NCBI GenBank assembly: GCA_007119795.1
Contig: SKOZ01000009.1
Location: 1-14,356 of the forward strand
Source of the DNA: Planctomycetales bacterium
Lineage (GTDB): Bacteria; Planctomycetota; Planctomycetia; Pirellulales; Thermoguttaceae
Length of the DNA stretch: 14,356 nt
Reading direction: 5' to 3'
Position 1 is the first letter of the stretch, and each line of letters opens with the position of its first letter. Shown here piece after piece: positions 1-7,050 of the stretch. Under the pieces are notes generated by a model. The model was given only the letters and a program-made list of their open reading frames with translations. It searched no databases and had not been told where the DNA came from. The translations under genes were made by a program, and so were the position numbers.

Positions 1-1
1 C

Positions 2-247
2 TTCCCGCCCCTCTCTTGGCAGACCTTCGACGTCGAATTCACCGCTGCCCGCTTCGAGAACGGCCGCAAGGTGGAGGATGCCCGCATGACGGTTTGGCAC
101 AACGGCGTCAAGGTCCACGACGACGTCGAGGTTCCCCACGCAACCACCGCCCACCCCGTCCCCGAGGGCCCCGAGCCCGGACCGGTCTACCTCCAGGACC
201 ACGGCAGCCCCGTCCGCTTCCGCAACATCTGGGTGATGGAACGTTAA
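2..247 (+). CDS. 3-keto-disaccharide hydrolase (DUF1080) domain protein, C-terminal end only
   Basis: The 81 visible codons end at a TAA (245-247); the start lies outside the window. The peptide reads through TFDVEFTAARF, MTVWHNGVKVHDDVEV and finishes with VYLQDHGSPVRFRNIWVMER. A lectin/glucanase-like beta sandwich ending in 'LQDHG-PVRFRNIWV' is the typical C-terminus of DUF1080 proteins, now named the 3-keto-disaccharide hydrolase domain. Such proteins are usually exported and highly expanded in planctomycetes, where they act on oxidised glycosides. Signal peptide, active-site region and any accessory domain cannot be seen, so substrate is unknown. It is co-directional with mnmE, 107 bp away, with no obvious terminator between them, so read-through is possible. 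The family call rests on the C-terminal motif alone. Confidence 0.8.
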   Translation, partial: FPPLSWQTFDVEFTAARFENGRKVEDARMTVWHNGVKVHDDVEVPHATTAHPVPEGPEPGPVYLQDHGSPVRFRNIWVMER

Positions 248-354
248 GCGACCGGTTTCGCGGGAAGCCGCCGCGCCGCCTCCCTTGCACGATCGATCCC
301 CGAGACGAAGCCGATGATGGCGAGGGCGAACCGATTCACGGGGGGTGGAAGTCC

Positions 355-1746
355 GTGACGCTCGATCTCGATGACACGATTGTGGCGATCGCCTCGGCGG
401 CGGGCGCGGGAGGACGGGGGATTCTCCGCCTCAGCGGGCCGAACGTCTCCGCGTGCCTGAACGGGCTGTTTGCCGGCCAGCCGCTGGAAGATCGCATTCC
501 GCGGCCCGTGGCGATGGAGGGGAGCATCCACCCTTCCGCGGCGCTGAAGCCGCTGCCGGCCGCGCTCTACCTCTGGCCGGCCGGCCGCAGCTATACGGGC
601 CAGACGGTGGCAGAGCTGCATACGCTCGCCGCGCCCGTGCTGCTGGAGTGTTGCCTGCGGTCCGTCATCGCCCGTGGCGCCCGTCTCGCCCGCCCCGGCG
701 AGTTCACGCTTAGGGCGTTCCTGGCGGGCCGGATCGACCTGACCGAGGCGGAGGCCGTCTTGGGAGTGATCGATGCGGCGGGGCCGGAGGGTCTGGCCGC
801 GGCCTTGGGGCAGCTCGCCGGCGGCCTCTCGACGCCCCTGGGCCGGCTTCGCGACGAGCTGCTCGACCTGGCCGCCGACCTCGAAGCCGGACTCGACTTC
901 GGCGACGAGGACATCCGCTTCGTGACGCCGGAAGAGCTGCGCTCTCGCCTGTCTGCCGCCACCAGCACCATAGGGGACTTGTTCGAACGCCTGAGCCTGC
1001 GCACGGCGGGGCCGGTCCTGCCGCGAATCGTGCTCCTCGGCGAACCGAACGTGGGAAAGAGCAGCCTGCTCAACGCCTTGGCGGGCCGGAACCTGGCCCT
1101 CGTCTCCGCGGAGCCCGGCACGACCCGCGACTATGTGTCCGCCGAAATCGAGATAGCGGGAGGGCGGTGCCTGGTCGTGGATACCGCCGGGAGCGAGCCG
1201 CCGCCGCACGAGACCGAGACATCTGCGGCAGGGGGTGTTGCTGCTGCGGCCCAGGCGGCGATGCGCCGCCAGCGCGACGAGGCGGCAGTGACCGTCCTGT
1301 GCATCGAGGCTGGCCGACCGCGCTCCGACTGGGAAACGTCCGCGTGGGAGGGCGAGGAGGGGCGGCGGATCATCGCCGTGACCAAGGCCGACCTGGCGGG
1401 GGGCGGGGCCCTGGAAGGCGGCGTTCCTCCTGGTGCCGTGGTCACCAGTGCAGTGACCGGCGCAGGGGTCGACCGGCTGCGAGACCGGCTGACGGAAGCG
1501 CTGGTCGCAGGGCACTCGCCGGCAGGAGAGGTGGTGCCAGCCACGGCGGTTCGCTGCCACGAGGCCCTCGGGCGTTCTGCCTCGGCGCTGGCCCGGGCCC
1601 GTGCCCTGGCGGAGGCGGCTGCCGGCGAGGAGCTCGTCGCCGCCGAAGTCCGCGCCGCCTTGGAGGACCTCGGCCGGATCCTGGGCACCGTCTACAGCGA
1701 AGACCTCCTGGACCGCATATTCAGCCGCTTCTGCATCGGCAAGTGA
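355..1746 (+). CDS. mnmE: tRNA uridine-5-carboxymethylaminomethyl modification GTPase MnmE
   Basis: MnmE (TrmE) is a cytoplasmic K+-dependent GTPase that works with MnmG to modify the wobble uridine (U34) of certain tRNAs. The 463-residue product is close to the usual ~450. The N-terminal formyl-THF-binding domain begins TIVAIASAAGAGGRGILRLSG and includes RPGEFTLRAFLAGRIDLTEAEAV. The inserted G domain has P-loop GEPNVGKS (229-236), switch I GTTRD (255-259), DTAG (276-279) and SAVTG. The C-terminus is the family hallmark FCIGK (459-463), whose Cys is catalytic. The frame stays open much further upstream, but GTG at 355 directly precedes the conserved N-terminus and has GGGGGGTGG 6-14 nt upstream, so I chose it. 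Odd points: G4 reads TKAD (343-346) instead of NKxD, and the segment after DTAG is Pro/Ala-rich (SEPPPHETE), although a Glu (E288) remains 12 residues after the DTAG Asp, the spacing of the E. coli catalytic Glu282. MnmG is not in the window. Confidence 0.96.
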   Translation: MTLDLDDTIVAIASAAGAGGRGILRLSGPNVSACLNGLFAGQPLEDRIPRPVAMEGSIHPSAALKPLPAALYLWPAGRSYTGQTVAELHTLAAPVLLECCLRSVIARGARLARPGEFTLRAFLAGRIDLTEAEAVLGVIDAAGPEGLAAALGQLAGGLSTPLGRLRDELLDLAADLEAGLDFGDEDIRFVTPEELRSRLSAATSTIGDLFERLSLRTAGPVLPRIVLLGEPNVGKSSLLNALAGRNLALVSAEPGTTRDYVSAEIEIAGGRCLVVDTAGSEPPPHETETSAAGGVAAAAQAAMRRQRDEAAVTVLCIEAGRPRSDWETSAWEGEEGRRIIAVTKADLAGGGALEGGVPPGAVVTSAVTGAGVDRLRDRLTEALVAGHSPAGEVVPATAVRCHEALGRSASALARARALAEAAAGEELVAAEVRAALEDLGRILGTVYSEDLLDRIFSRFCIGK

Positions 1747-1751
1747 GCGGC

Positions 1752-2930
1752 TCAGCGGACGCGGCACTCGAAGCGGACGACGCCTCCCTCGCCCGGCTCG
1801 AGGGGCTCAGCAAGCACCCACCGGAGTGCGAGTGAGTCGCCCTGGTTCACCGCGGTGGAGAAGTCCGTGTCCCGGCTGCTCTGGGCGGAACCCTCGACGT
1901 ATTCAAGCCGCGTGGTGAGGTTGTCGATGAGCGTCACGTTGTCGATGGGCTCGTTGCCCACGTTGTCGAACCGCAGCGTGAAGTGGATCACGTCGCCCGG
2001 TTGTGCGAAGGGGGTCGAGGCGACCTTGATCAGCCGGAGCTGCGGATTGGCGGGAGGCTCGTCGATGCTGAAGATCACGGCTGCGCCGCGGCCTTCGCTG
2101 GCGGCGATGGCTGCCTTGCGGTCGAGGATCACCTCCACCTGCTCGACGCGCGCCCAGGCCTCCGCAGCGCTGGTTCCCCGTGCCAGATAGGCCGCTTCGG
2201 CGGCGTCGAAGACCCCCTGGCGGATGACGAGGAAGTTCTCGTAGGGGAGGAAGGCATCGGAGAAGCCCCGCGGACCGAGAGTCCTCGACAGGGCCCCGTC
2301 TCCCTGCTGCGATTGGTAGGTGGTCAGCGACCGCTGCCCCACTTCGCGAAGCGTTTGCAGGTGCTGGCGGCTGGTGCCGGCGATCTGCACGTCGTCGCTC
2401 TCCAGGATTGCGGCGGGCAGGTGAACGTTTGCCGGTCCCTCCTGCTGCTCGCTGGCCACGACGTTGACCACCTGCCGGACGGCGCCGAAGCGGGGGCTGT
2501 AGATATGGACGCGGTTGCTCGGTTCGACCAGGGTGTGGCCGTCGAGGGTATCGAAGTGGGCCACGGTGTCTTCGAGTTCCAGGCCGAGCACCTCGCGCTC
2601 GGGGGTTACGCGCGCGGGCAGACCGCCGTCTCCGCCGTCGTGGAGGTACTCGTCCTCGGGCCACGGGCGAGCGATTCCCGGAGGTGCCCAGGGTCCCAGG
2701 GCCGCGTAGGGCATCGGGGGACCCTGCTCGAACCCCTCGGGAACATAGGCCATCGGTGGCGGTCCCGGCGGCGGGCCGGCGCCGGCGGGATGACCGCCGG
2801 CCCCGGGCCACCCCTCCTGTGAAGAGCGACACGAACAGAGGATGAGTGTGGAAAGGGCCACCAGGGCCCAACGCCAATGGTTGGGTCGACTTCGGTAGCC
2901 GTCTCCGAGCAGGAGTGTCGGGTCTCGCAT
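1752..2930 (-). CDS. exported DUF11-domain lipoprotein, third gene of an envelope cluster
   Basis: Product of 392 residues from ATG 2930. The N-terminus has a hydrophobic stretch WALVALSTLILCSC (about 21-34), with LCSC as a plausible lipobox (Cys34), then a Pro/Gly-rich linker to about residue 95. The middle (110-290) contains SNRVHIYSPRFGAVRQV and no fold I recognise. Residues 297-392 form one DUF11 repeat (LRLIKVAS, PGDVIHFTLRFDNVGN, VTLIDNLTTRLEYVEGSA), an Ig-like module of surface and outer-membrane proteins that also occurs in chlamydial OmcB. A start at 2972 would overlap the upstream stop as TGATG, suggesting coupling, but it has no Shine-Dalgarno. ATG 2930 has AAGAGG about 7 nt upstream, so I prefer it, without excluding 2972. 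The stop lies 5 bp from the mnmE stop. Likely an outer-membrane or surface structural protein; role unknown. Confidence 0.85.
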   Translation of the reverse strand: MRDPTLLLGDGYRSRPNHWRWALVALSTLILCSCRSSQEGWPGAGGHPAGAGPPPGPPPMAYVPEGFEQGPPMPYAALGPWAPPGIARPWPEDEYLHDGGDGGLPARVTPEREVLGLELEDTVAHFDTLDGHTLVEPSNRVHIYSPRFGAVRQVVNVVASEQQEGPANVHLPAAILESDDVQIAGTSRQHLQTLREVGQRSLTTYQSQQGDGALSRTLGPRGFSDAFLPYENFLVIRQGVFDAAEAAYLARGTSAAEAWARVEQVEVILDRKAAIAASEGRGAAVIFSIDEPPANPQLRLIKVASTPFAQPGDVIHFTLRFDNVGNEPIDNVTLIDNLTTRLEYVEGSAQSSRDTDFSTAVNQGDSLALRWVLAEPLEPGEGGVVRFECRVR

Positions 2931-2971
2931 CCTCGTGCCTCTTGCACTGCGGTGGTGTCTCGTTCCCTTCA

Positions 2972-3733
2972 TCAGCGGCGCGGTGGCGGCGGCAGCACCG
3001 TCACCTCGGCTGCGTAGCGGACCAGCGGCGGTGAACCGTAGAGGAAGGCGTCGTCGATGCCCACCGCGTCGTCGGGGAGCCGTCCGCCGAGGCGGAGGAT
3101 GGCCACGGGACGGCCGAGGGTGTCGGCTACGGCCAAAGGATCGTCGCCGGGACGGACCTCGAACCAGTGCTGTCCTTGCGGGTCTTCAGGCGCCGGCAGG
3201 GCGCGGGTCGGATCTTCCAGGTAGATGACGCGGGTGACGAACTTCCCCTCCAGCGCCAGGCGAAGGTCCTCCTCGGTAAGTTCGACGGGAATCGCAAACC
3301 GCTGCTGCTGGTCCAAGGGCGCGTAGGTGCGGTCGATGACCTCGATGGTCGGGAAGACCTCTTCCCCTTCGGCGAAGGGCACGTGGGTGGCCCGCAGCCT
3401 GTACACCGCGCCGACGTGCAGTCCAAGGCGGAGTGGGGCAGGCGCCGACTCATCGAACTGGCCGCCGCTGGCCGTGGCGATCCGAACTCCGCGAGGGGCA
3501 CGGATTTCCACCGGCTGGAAGTGGCCGTGAACCGGTCCGCCGCGCGCCAGCCGTACGCCTCCGATGGCTCCCGGCGGCATGATGCCTTGATGGAAGTAGT
3601 GGACATCGGCGCCTTGAGCGAACGCGGCGGCGGATCCCAGGAGCGAACCGGCGAATGCCACGATCAGGCTGCCGATAGTGCACCCCTTGAGGAAGCCGGT
3701 TCGCGCCAGCAGGGGGCGGAGCAATTCGACCAT
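2972..3733 (-). CDS. secreted protein of unknown function, paralogous to the lipoprotein upstream
   Basis: Product of 253 residues. ATG 3733 has GAGGG about 12 nt upstream; the frame also offers a TTG at 3751, which I consider less likely. The signal peptide has a hydrophobic core LIVAFAGSLLGSAAAFA, with cleavage expected after Ala39 (AFA-QG). Residues ~108-175 (GAVYRLRATHVP, FPTIEV, IPVELTEEDLRLALEGKFVTRVIYLEDP) match the lipoprotein encoded just upstream residue for residue over about 70 positions. This is followed in both by a weaker match ending in RPVAILRLGG here and RGAILAIVRMG there. The stop overlaps a possible start of the DUF11 gene as TGATG. No catalytic motif is visible; the protein lacks a lipobox and is probably periplasmic or surface-exposed. 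Expected to share a transcript with both neighbours. I do not recognise a named family. Confidence 0.85.
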   Translation of the reverse strand: MVELLRPLLARTGFLKGCTIGSLIVAFAGSLLGSAAAFAQGADVHYFHQGIMPPGAIGGVRLARGGPVHGHFQPVEIRAPRGVRIATASGGQFDESAPAPLRLGLHVGAVYRLRATHVPFAEGEEVFPTIEVIDRTYAPLDQQQRFAIPVELTEEDLRLALEGKFVTRVIYLEDPTRALPAPEDPQGQHWFEVRPGDDPLAVADTLGRPVAILRLGGRLPDDAVGIDDAFLYGSPPLVRYAAEVTVLPPPPRR

Positions 3734-3789
3734 GGTCAGGGCGTCCCTCAATGATCCGCGGCGTCGACGTACGATCGTCTCTCAACGGG

Positions 3790-3824
3790 CGGTGGCCGCG
3801 GGTTTTCGCCGCCCGCGGCCACCG
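3790..3824 (-). promoter_or_regulatory. perfect intergenic hairpin between two paralogous envelope genes
   Basis: Arms CGGTGGCCGCGGG (3790-3802) and CCCGCGGCCACCG (3812-3824) are exact reverse complements, 13 bp, around a 9-nt loop. It sits 19 nt after the lipoprotein stop and about 57 nt before the next start, on the transcribed (minus) side. No T-run follows on the minus strand, so it is not a classical Rho-independent terminator. It could trim or stabilise the upstream mRNA, or partly terminate transcription, giving more lipoprotein than downstream product. The structure is seen directly; the role is inferred. Confidence 0.6.
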
Positions 3825-3842
3825 ACTTCCAACTTGATCCCC

Positions 3843-4886
3843 TTAGTGGATTCCCCCCAGGGGACAGTCCGGGTCCGAAGCGGGCCCCAAGACTTGGCGA
3901 CCGCTGCCCAGCGGGGCTACCGGTCCGAGACCCATGCGCGTCGACTCGTGCACGATCGCATGGTTGGCCGGCCTGGGATAGCTGATCCCCGGCGTCTGCC
4001 TCACGTCCATGCGAACCCTGGTGGTGGGATTGGGGATATTCACTCGGGTGTGGTTGCGGATGGTGTGCTTCTGCAGACCGGCGGGACCACCCAAGGGAAC
4101 GTGCGGCGGACCGGCCAGACCGATGGGGGTGCCGCTCATGGGCATCCCGTATGGGGGGCCGGTGACGCCCGAGATGTAGTTGCTCGGCACACCCCCAGGC
4201 GTTGCAGCCACGCCCATGCCCACCATCATCCCGTCGCCGTGCTCGCCGGGGATCGCCAGGTCTTTGTTCCCCATCCGGACGATGGCCAGAATCGCCCCGC
4301 GGCGATCGGCCTCGACGATCGGATCGACGCCGGGATCGAGCCTTGTGCTGACCAGCGTCTCGATACCTGCCAAGGCGATGTCTTGATACTCCGGATCAGG
4401 GAGGTAGATCACCTTCGTGACGAAGTTCCCCCCGAGGATCTGGTCGAGATCCTCTTCGGTGATCTGGACGGGAACGGCATTGTGGGCGAGGAAGGCCGCA
4501 GTCCGTGGAATCGTCGGGCCTACCTCAAGCGTCGGGTAGAGCTCGATCCCGGGCCGTGCGGGGATGTTGGTAAGCCTCAAGCGATAGATCGCTCCCTGGG
4601 GAAAGTTGTAGCGAAATGGGACAATCTGGGGCTCGGAGTCGAACATCCCCGGCGCTCCAACGTCCCAACTGACCGTCATCCCCTCAGGGCCCACGAAACG
4701 AACCTGCGACGTCATCCCCATTGGCGGGGGAACCATGCCCGGTACCGTCATTACCCCGGGGCCGGGGCCGCCGACACCGGGACCCGGTTCGGCAATCATC
4801 TGGGCCGGCGGCAGATTATGGCGGAAAGGCCCTTTGCAGCCGGCGAGCACCCCCAGAAGCAACACAAGACACATACCGTATTTCAT
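3843..4886 (-). CDS. Pro/Gly/Met-rich lipoprotein of unknown function, first gene of an envelope cluster
   Basis: Product of 347 residues from ATG 4886. It begins MKYGMCLVLLLGVLAGCKG, a textbook lipoprotein signal peptide with lipobox LAGC (Cys17), so it should be membrane-anchored. AGGGGGGA stands 6 nt upstream of this ATG; the open frame continues 105 nt further, but that extension would bury the signal peptide. After the Cys comes a Pro/Gly/Met-rich segment (26-60). A compact domain follows (about 62-215), including GAIYRLRLTNIP, LYPTLEV, VPVQITEEDLDQILGGNFVTKVIYLPDP and GAILAIVRMG. The tail (216-347) is again rich in Gly, Pro and Met, and becomes basic and Asn/Arg-rich. The central domain is shared with the next gene. 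It heads a leftward cluster and is divergent from the LolA-like gene. No enzyme motif was seen. Confidence 0.87.
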   Translation of the reverse strand: MKYGMCLVLLLGVLAGCKGPFRHNLPPAQMIAEPGPGVGGPGPGVMTVPGMVPPPMGMTSQVRFVGPEGMTVSWDVGAPGMFDSEPQIVPFRYNFPQGAIYRLRLTNIPARPGIELYPTLEVGPTIPRTAAFLAHNAVPVQITEEDLDQILGGNFVTKVIYLPDPEYQDIALAGIETLVSTRLDPGVDPIVEADRRGAILAIVRMGNKDLAIPGEHGDGMMVGMGVAATPGGVPSNYISGVTGPPYGMPMSGTPIGLAGPPHVPLGGPAGLQKHTIRNHTRVNIPNPTTRVRMDVRQTPGISYPRPANHAIVHESTRMGLGPVAPLGSGRQVLGPASDPDCPLGGIH

Positions 4887-5117
4887 CGGTGTCCCCCCTA
4901 CTGCTGCTCGTTGCCTTCCGCCGGGCACCTCGGCGCCGTTTCGGCGTAAGCGAGCGTTCCAAAAACGGGTTTTCGCGTTCCGATTTCCCATGGCGTCCTC
5001 TCGGTCGGCCCGCTACCATGTGGCCTAAGCCGGACGCGCATCAATTCCCCCTCTCTGGGAACTATTCGTCGGCGTCTCCCAACGCGATTCTTTGGCAAAT
5101 CCGGCAGGACCCCCAAA
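4887..5117. promoter_or_regulatory. divergent intergenic region between the envelope cluster and the LolA-like gene
   Basis: This 231-bp gap must carry the outward promoters of both flanking genes. It includes a small hairpin CGCCG-TTT-CGGCG (4934-4946) in the probable leader of the lipoprotein gene and a slightly AT-richer patch around 4960-4990. I cannot assign -35/-10 boxes with confidence. Ribosome-binding sequences lie at each edge: AGGGGGGA toward the left gene, AGGA toward the right gene. Confidence 0.4.
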
Positions 5118-6029
5118 ATGATCACCAGACGTGCTACCGAAATCCTCGTTGTGGCATGTATTACCGGTACGGTCTTCGTCGCGCGCCCAGCGGTCGCGGA
5201 ACTCAACGCCGAGCCGCCGCCGGCAGAGGTCGATTCGCAACCGCCCGCCGCCGATCGCCTCCTCCCCGAGGTCATTCTCGCCCTCGAGAACCGCCATTCG
5301 GTCTACGCCAAGCTTCGCCACGAGATTCGGATTTTTGGGTTAACCCTTTTTGGGTCAGGGACTTATGTCGAACAGCGTGCCGGCCCCCATCCCCTCCTGC
5401 GGCTGGAGCTCCGCACGCAGCTCGGCGACGAGACGAGCACCCTCCTCCACGTTTGCGACGGTCGCTTCCTCTGGGTCTACCAGCACTTGCTTGGCGAAGA
5501 GAGCCTGACCCGCATCGATGTGGTTGAAGTCCAGCGGGCCCTGCAGCAGGCTGGAAGGATGACCGAGACGGTCGATCCGGTGACGCTTCCGGGCTTCGGC
5601 GGGCTTCCCCAACTGCTCCGCGGTCTGCACCGCAATTTCGACTTCGCCCCAGCCGAACCGGCGGAGCTCGCAGGGACCACCCTGTGGAGGGCGCGGGGGC
5701 GATGGAAGCCGGCGATGCTGGCCCGGCTGGTGCCCGACCAGAAAGAGGCTGCGCTGGCGGGCGAGGACGTCGATCTCTCGGAGTTGGGGGAGCACCTCCC
5801 GGACCAGGTGCACCTCTTCGTCGGCCGCGACGACCTCTTCCCCTACCGCATCGAATACCACCGCATCGAACCGCAACGCGGCAGCGCGACCATCCTCGTC
5901 AGTCTCCAGTTCATGGAGGTCAACCTCGACATCCCCGTCGATACGGCCCGCTTCCTCTACAGTCCCGGCGATCTGGCCCCCAGCGACGGCACAGACGACT
6001 TCCTCAGGCGGTTGGGCATCTCGCGGTAG
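5118..6029 (+). CDS. exported protein with LolA-like fold
   Basis: Product of 303 residues. The signal peptide (EILVVACITGTVFVARPAVA) should be cleaved near Ala27 (AVA-EL). A Pro-rich linker follows, then from about residue 50 a region resembling the LolA/LolB-type half-barrel: LENRHSVYAKLRHEIRIFG, FGSGTYVEQ, LLRLELRTQLGD, LLHVCDGRFLWVY. Similar proteins are common in planctomycetes and are usually left hypothetical or called outer-membrane lipoprotein-sorting-like. The C-terminal part keeps the lipocalin-like pattern (LFVGRDDLFPYRIEYHRI) and ends VDTARFLYSPGDLAPSDGTDDFLRRL. Its size and linker make it different from true LolA (about 200 residues), so carriage of lipoproteins is only a possibility. 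ATG 5118 has AGGA 8 nt upstream. It converges on ispD with 11 bp between the stops, and no terminator is visible there. Confidence 0.75.
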   Translation: MITRRATEILVVACITGTVFVARPAVAELNAEPPPAEVDSQPPAADRLLPEVILALENRHSVYAKLRHEIRIFGLTLFGSGTYVEQRAGPHPLLRLELRTQLGDETSTLLHVCDGRFLWVYQHLLGEESLTRIDVVEVQRALQQAGRMTETVDPVTLPGFGGLPQLLRGLHRNFDFAPAEPAELAGTTLWRARGRWKPAMLARLVPDQKEAALAGEDVDLSELGEHLPDQVHLFVGRDDLFPYRIEYHRIEPQRGSATILVSLQFMEVNLDIPVDTARFLYSPGDLAPSDGTDDFLRRLGISR

Positions 6030-6040
6030 TGGGTCGATTT

Positions 6041-6781
6041 CTACCGCCAGAGGTCGTCGTCGGCGAAGGGGTGGAGGCGGCCTTCGAGCTTGGGCTTGGG
6101 CAGGATCTTCATGGCCAGCTCGGCCAGGCGGAGGTCCTCCTTGGTGGTGATCTTCACGTTCAGCGGCGAGCCGTTGACCACGGTGACCGGCTTCCCCAGC
6201 CGCTCGACGAGCTGGGCCTCGTCGGTGGCGTTGAAGCCGCCGCGGCGGGCGAAGGCCTCCTCGAGCAGCTTGCGGCGAAAGACCTGGGGCGTCTGGGCCT
6301 CCCAGAGGTCGCGGCGGTCGACCGTCTCCTGGATGACGCGGTCGCGGCCGACCCGCTTCAGCGTCGCCCCCACAGGGATGGCGAGCATGGCGGCGTCGTG
6401 CTTGGCGGCCGCCTCGAAGACGCGGTCGGTCCACTCCACGGCCAGGCAGGGGCGGGCCGCATCGTGGACGCAGACGAACTCGGCCTCGGTCTTGACCCGC
6501 TCGAGCCCGGCAGCCACCGAGTCGGCCCGCTCGGCTCCCCCGTGGACGACGTCGATGCCGAGGATGGCGACGTTGGAACCGAACTTGAAGTGGAACTCGT
6601 CGTGGTCCTCCGGCGAGATCACGAGCACGAGGTGGACCACGTCCTTGCGGTTCAGAAAGCGTTCCGCGGAGTGGAGCCACACGGCCTTGCCGCCCAGGAT
6701 GGCGAAAGGCTTCTTGTAATGGCGGTCGCGAAAGCGGCTGCTCCTGCCCGCAGCGGGCAGGATGACGGCGAACTTGGCCAC
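6041..6781 (-). CDS. ispD: 2-C-methyl-D-erythritol 4-phosphate cytidylyltransferase
   Basis: IspD transfers CMP from CTP to MEP in the non-mevalonate isoprenoid pathway, in the cytoplasm. The 246-residue product matches the family length. Visible motifs are the nucleotide-binding loop FAVILPAAGRSSRF (4-17), basic YKKPF, GGAERADSV (81-89) and VHDAARP (105-111). Later come RRDLWEAQTPQVFR, ATDEAQLVERLGKPVTVV and the closing GSPLNVKITTKEDL, which is diagnostic. The frame is open about 260 nt further upstream, but GTG 6781 directly begins AKFAVILPAAG and has GGGAGAGGG about 5 nt upstream, so the shorter start is chosen. The usual partner ispF is not adjacent. The 5' region carries several short dyads. 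Confidence 0.95.
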   Translation of the reverse strand: MAKFAVILPAAGRSSRFRDRHYKKPFAILGGKAVWLHSAERFLNRKDVVHLVLVISPEDHDEFHFKFGSNVAILGIDVVHGGAERADSVAAGLERVKTEAEFVCVHDAARPCLAVEWTDRVFEAAAKHDAAMLAIPVGATLKRVGRDRVIQETVDRRDLWEAQTPQVFRRKLLEEAFARRGGFNATDEAQLVERLGKPVTVVNGSPLNVKITTKEDLRLAELAMKILPKPKLEGRLHPFADDDLWR

Positions 6782-7050
6782 GGCATCCCTCTCCCAGGTT
6801 AACCAGGTGAAAACGAGTTCACCGGCCGAACCCCACCCGGCCGGGTCGTCTATTCTCTGCCTTCGCTCCGCCGCGTTCAAGCCGTCGCAGAAGGCAGCGC
6901 AGTCGCTGGCCAGGCCGTGCCGCCGGAGCCGAGGCGAAGAGAAACGGGGGTCATGACGGACCGAGCAGGGATCTCCGTCACGCAATCCCGCGGGCGACAG
7001 ACTCCCCTCCCACAAGCGCCGGGCGGCTGCCTGCGGCGCCAAGGACGGCT
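6782..7050. promoter_or_regulatory. non-coding gap upstream of ispD with clustered dyads
   Basis: These 269 bp hold no convincing gene. Within about 65 bp of the ispD start are three dyads: GGTTAACC (6797-6804), GGTGAA-N6-TTCACC (6806-6823) and ACCCGGCCGGGT (6835-6846). They are possible operator or leader structures. Nearer the upstream gene are TGACGGA-N13-TCCGTCA (6954-6980) and GCGCCG-N12-CGGCGC (7016-7039), both placed where a terminator for the membrane-protein gene would be expected. Neither is followed by a clear T-run on the minus strand. No tRNA-like cloverleaf was recognised. Confidence 0.35.

Noticed and set aside
16..354. Upstream extension of the mnmE frame to position 16
   Set aside because: It overlaps the DUF1080 gene in another frame and is Arg/Pro-rich; MnmE homology begins just after the GTG at 355.
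244..1767. 507-codon minus-strand frame opposite mnmE
   Set aside because: The + strand frame carries all MnmE motifs including the C-terminal FCIGK; the minus frame has no recognisable domain.
3678..4949. 423-codon + strand frame opposite the lipoprotein gene
   Set aside because: The minus frame has a classical lipobox and a paralogue next door; this frame has neither.
5332..5355. AT-rich 9-bp direct repeat TTTTTGGGT, period 15
   Set aside because: It lies inside the LolA-like gene and encodes the in-frame strand-turn-strand IFGLTLFGSG, so coding constraint explains it.
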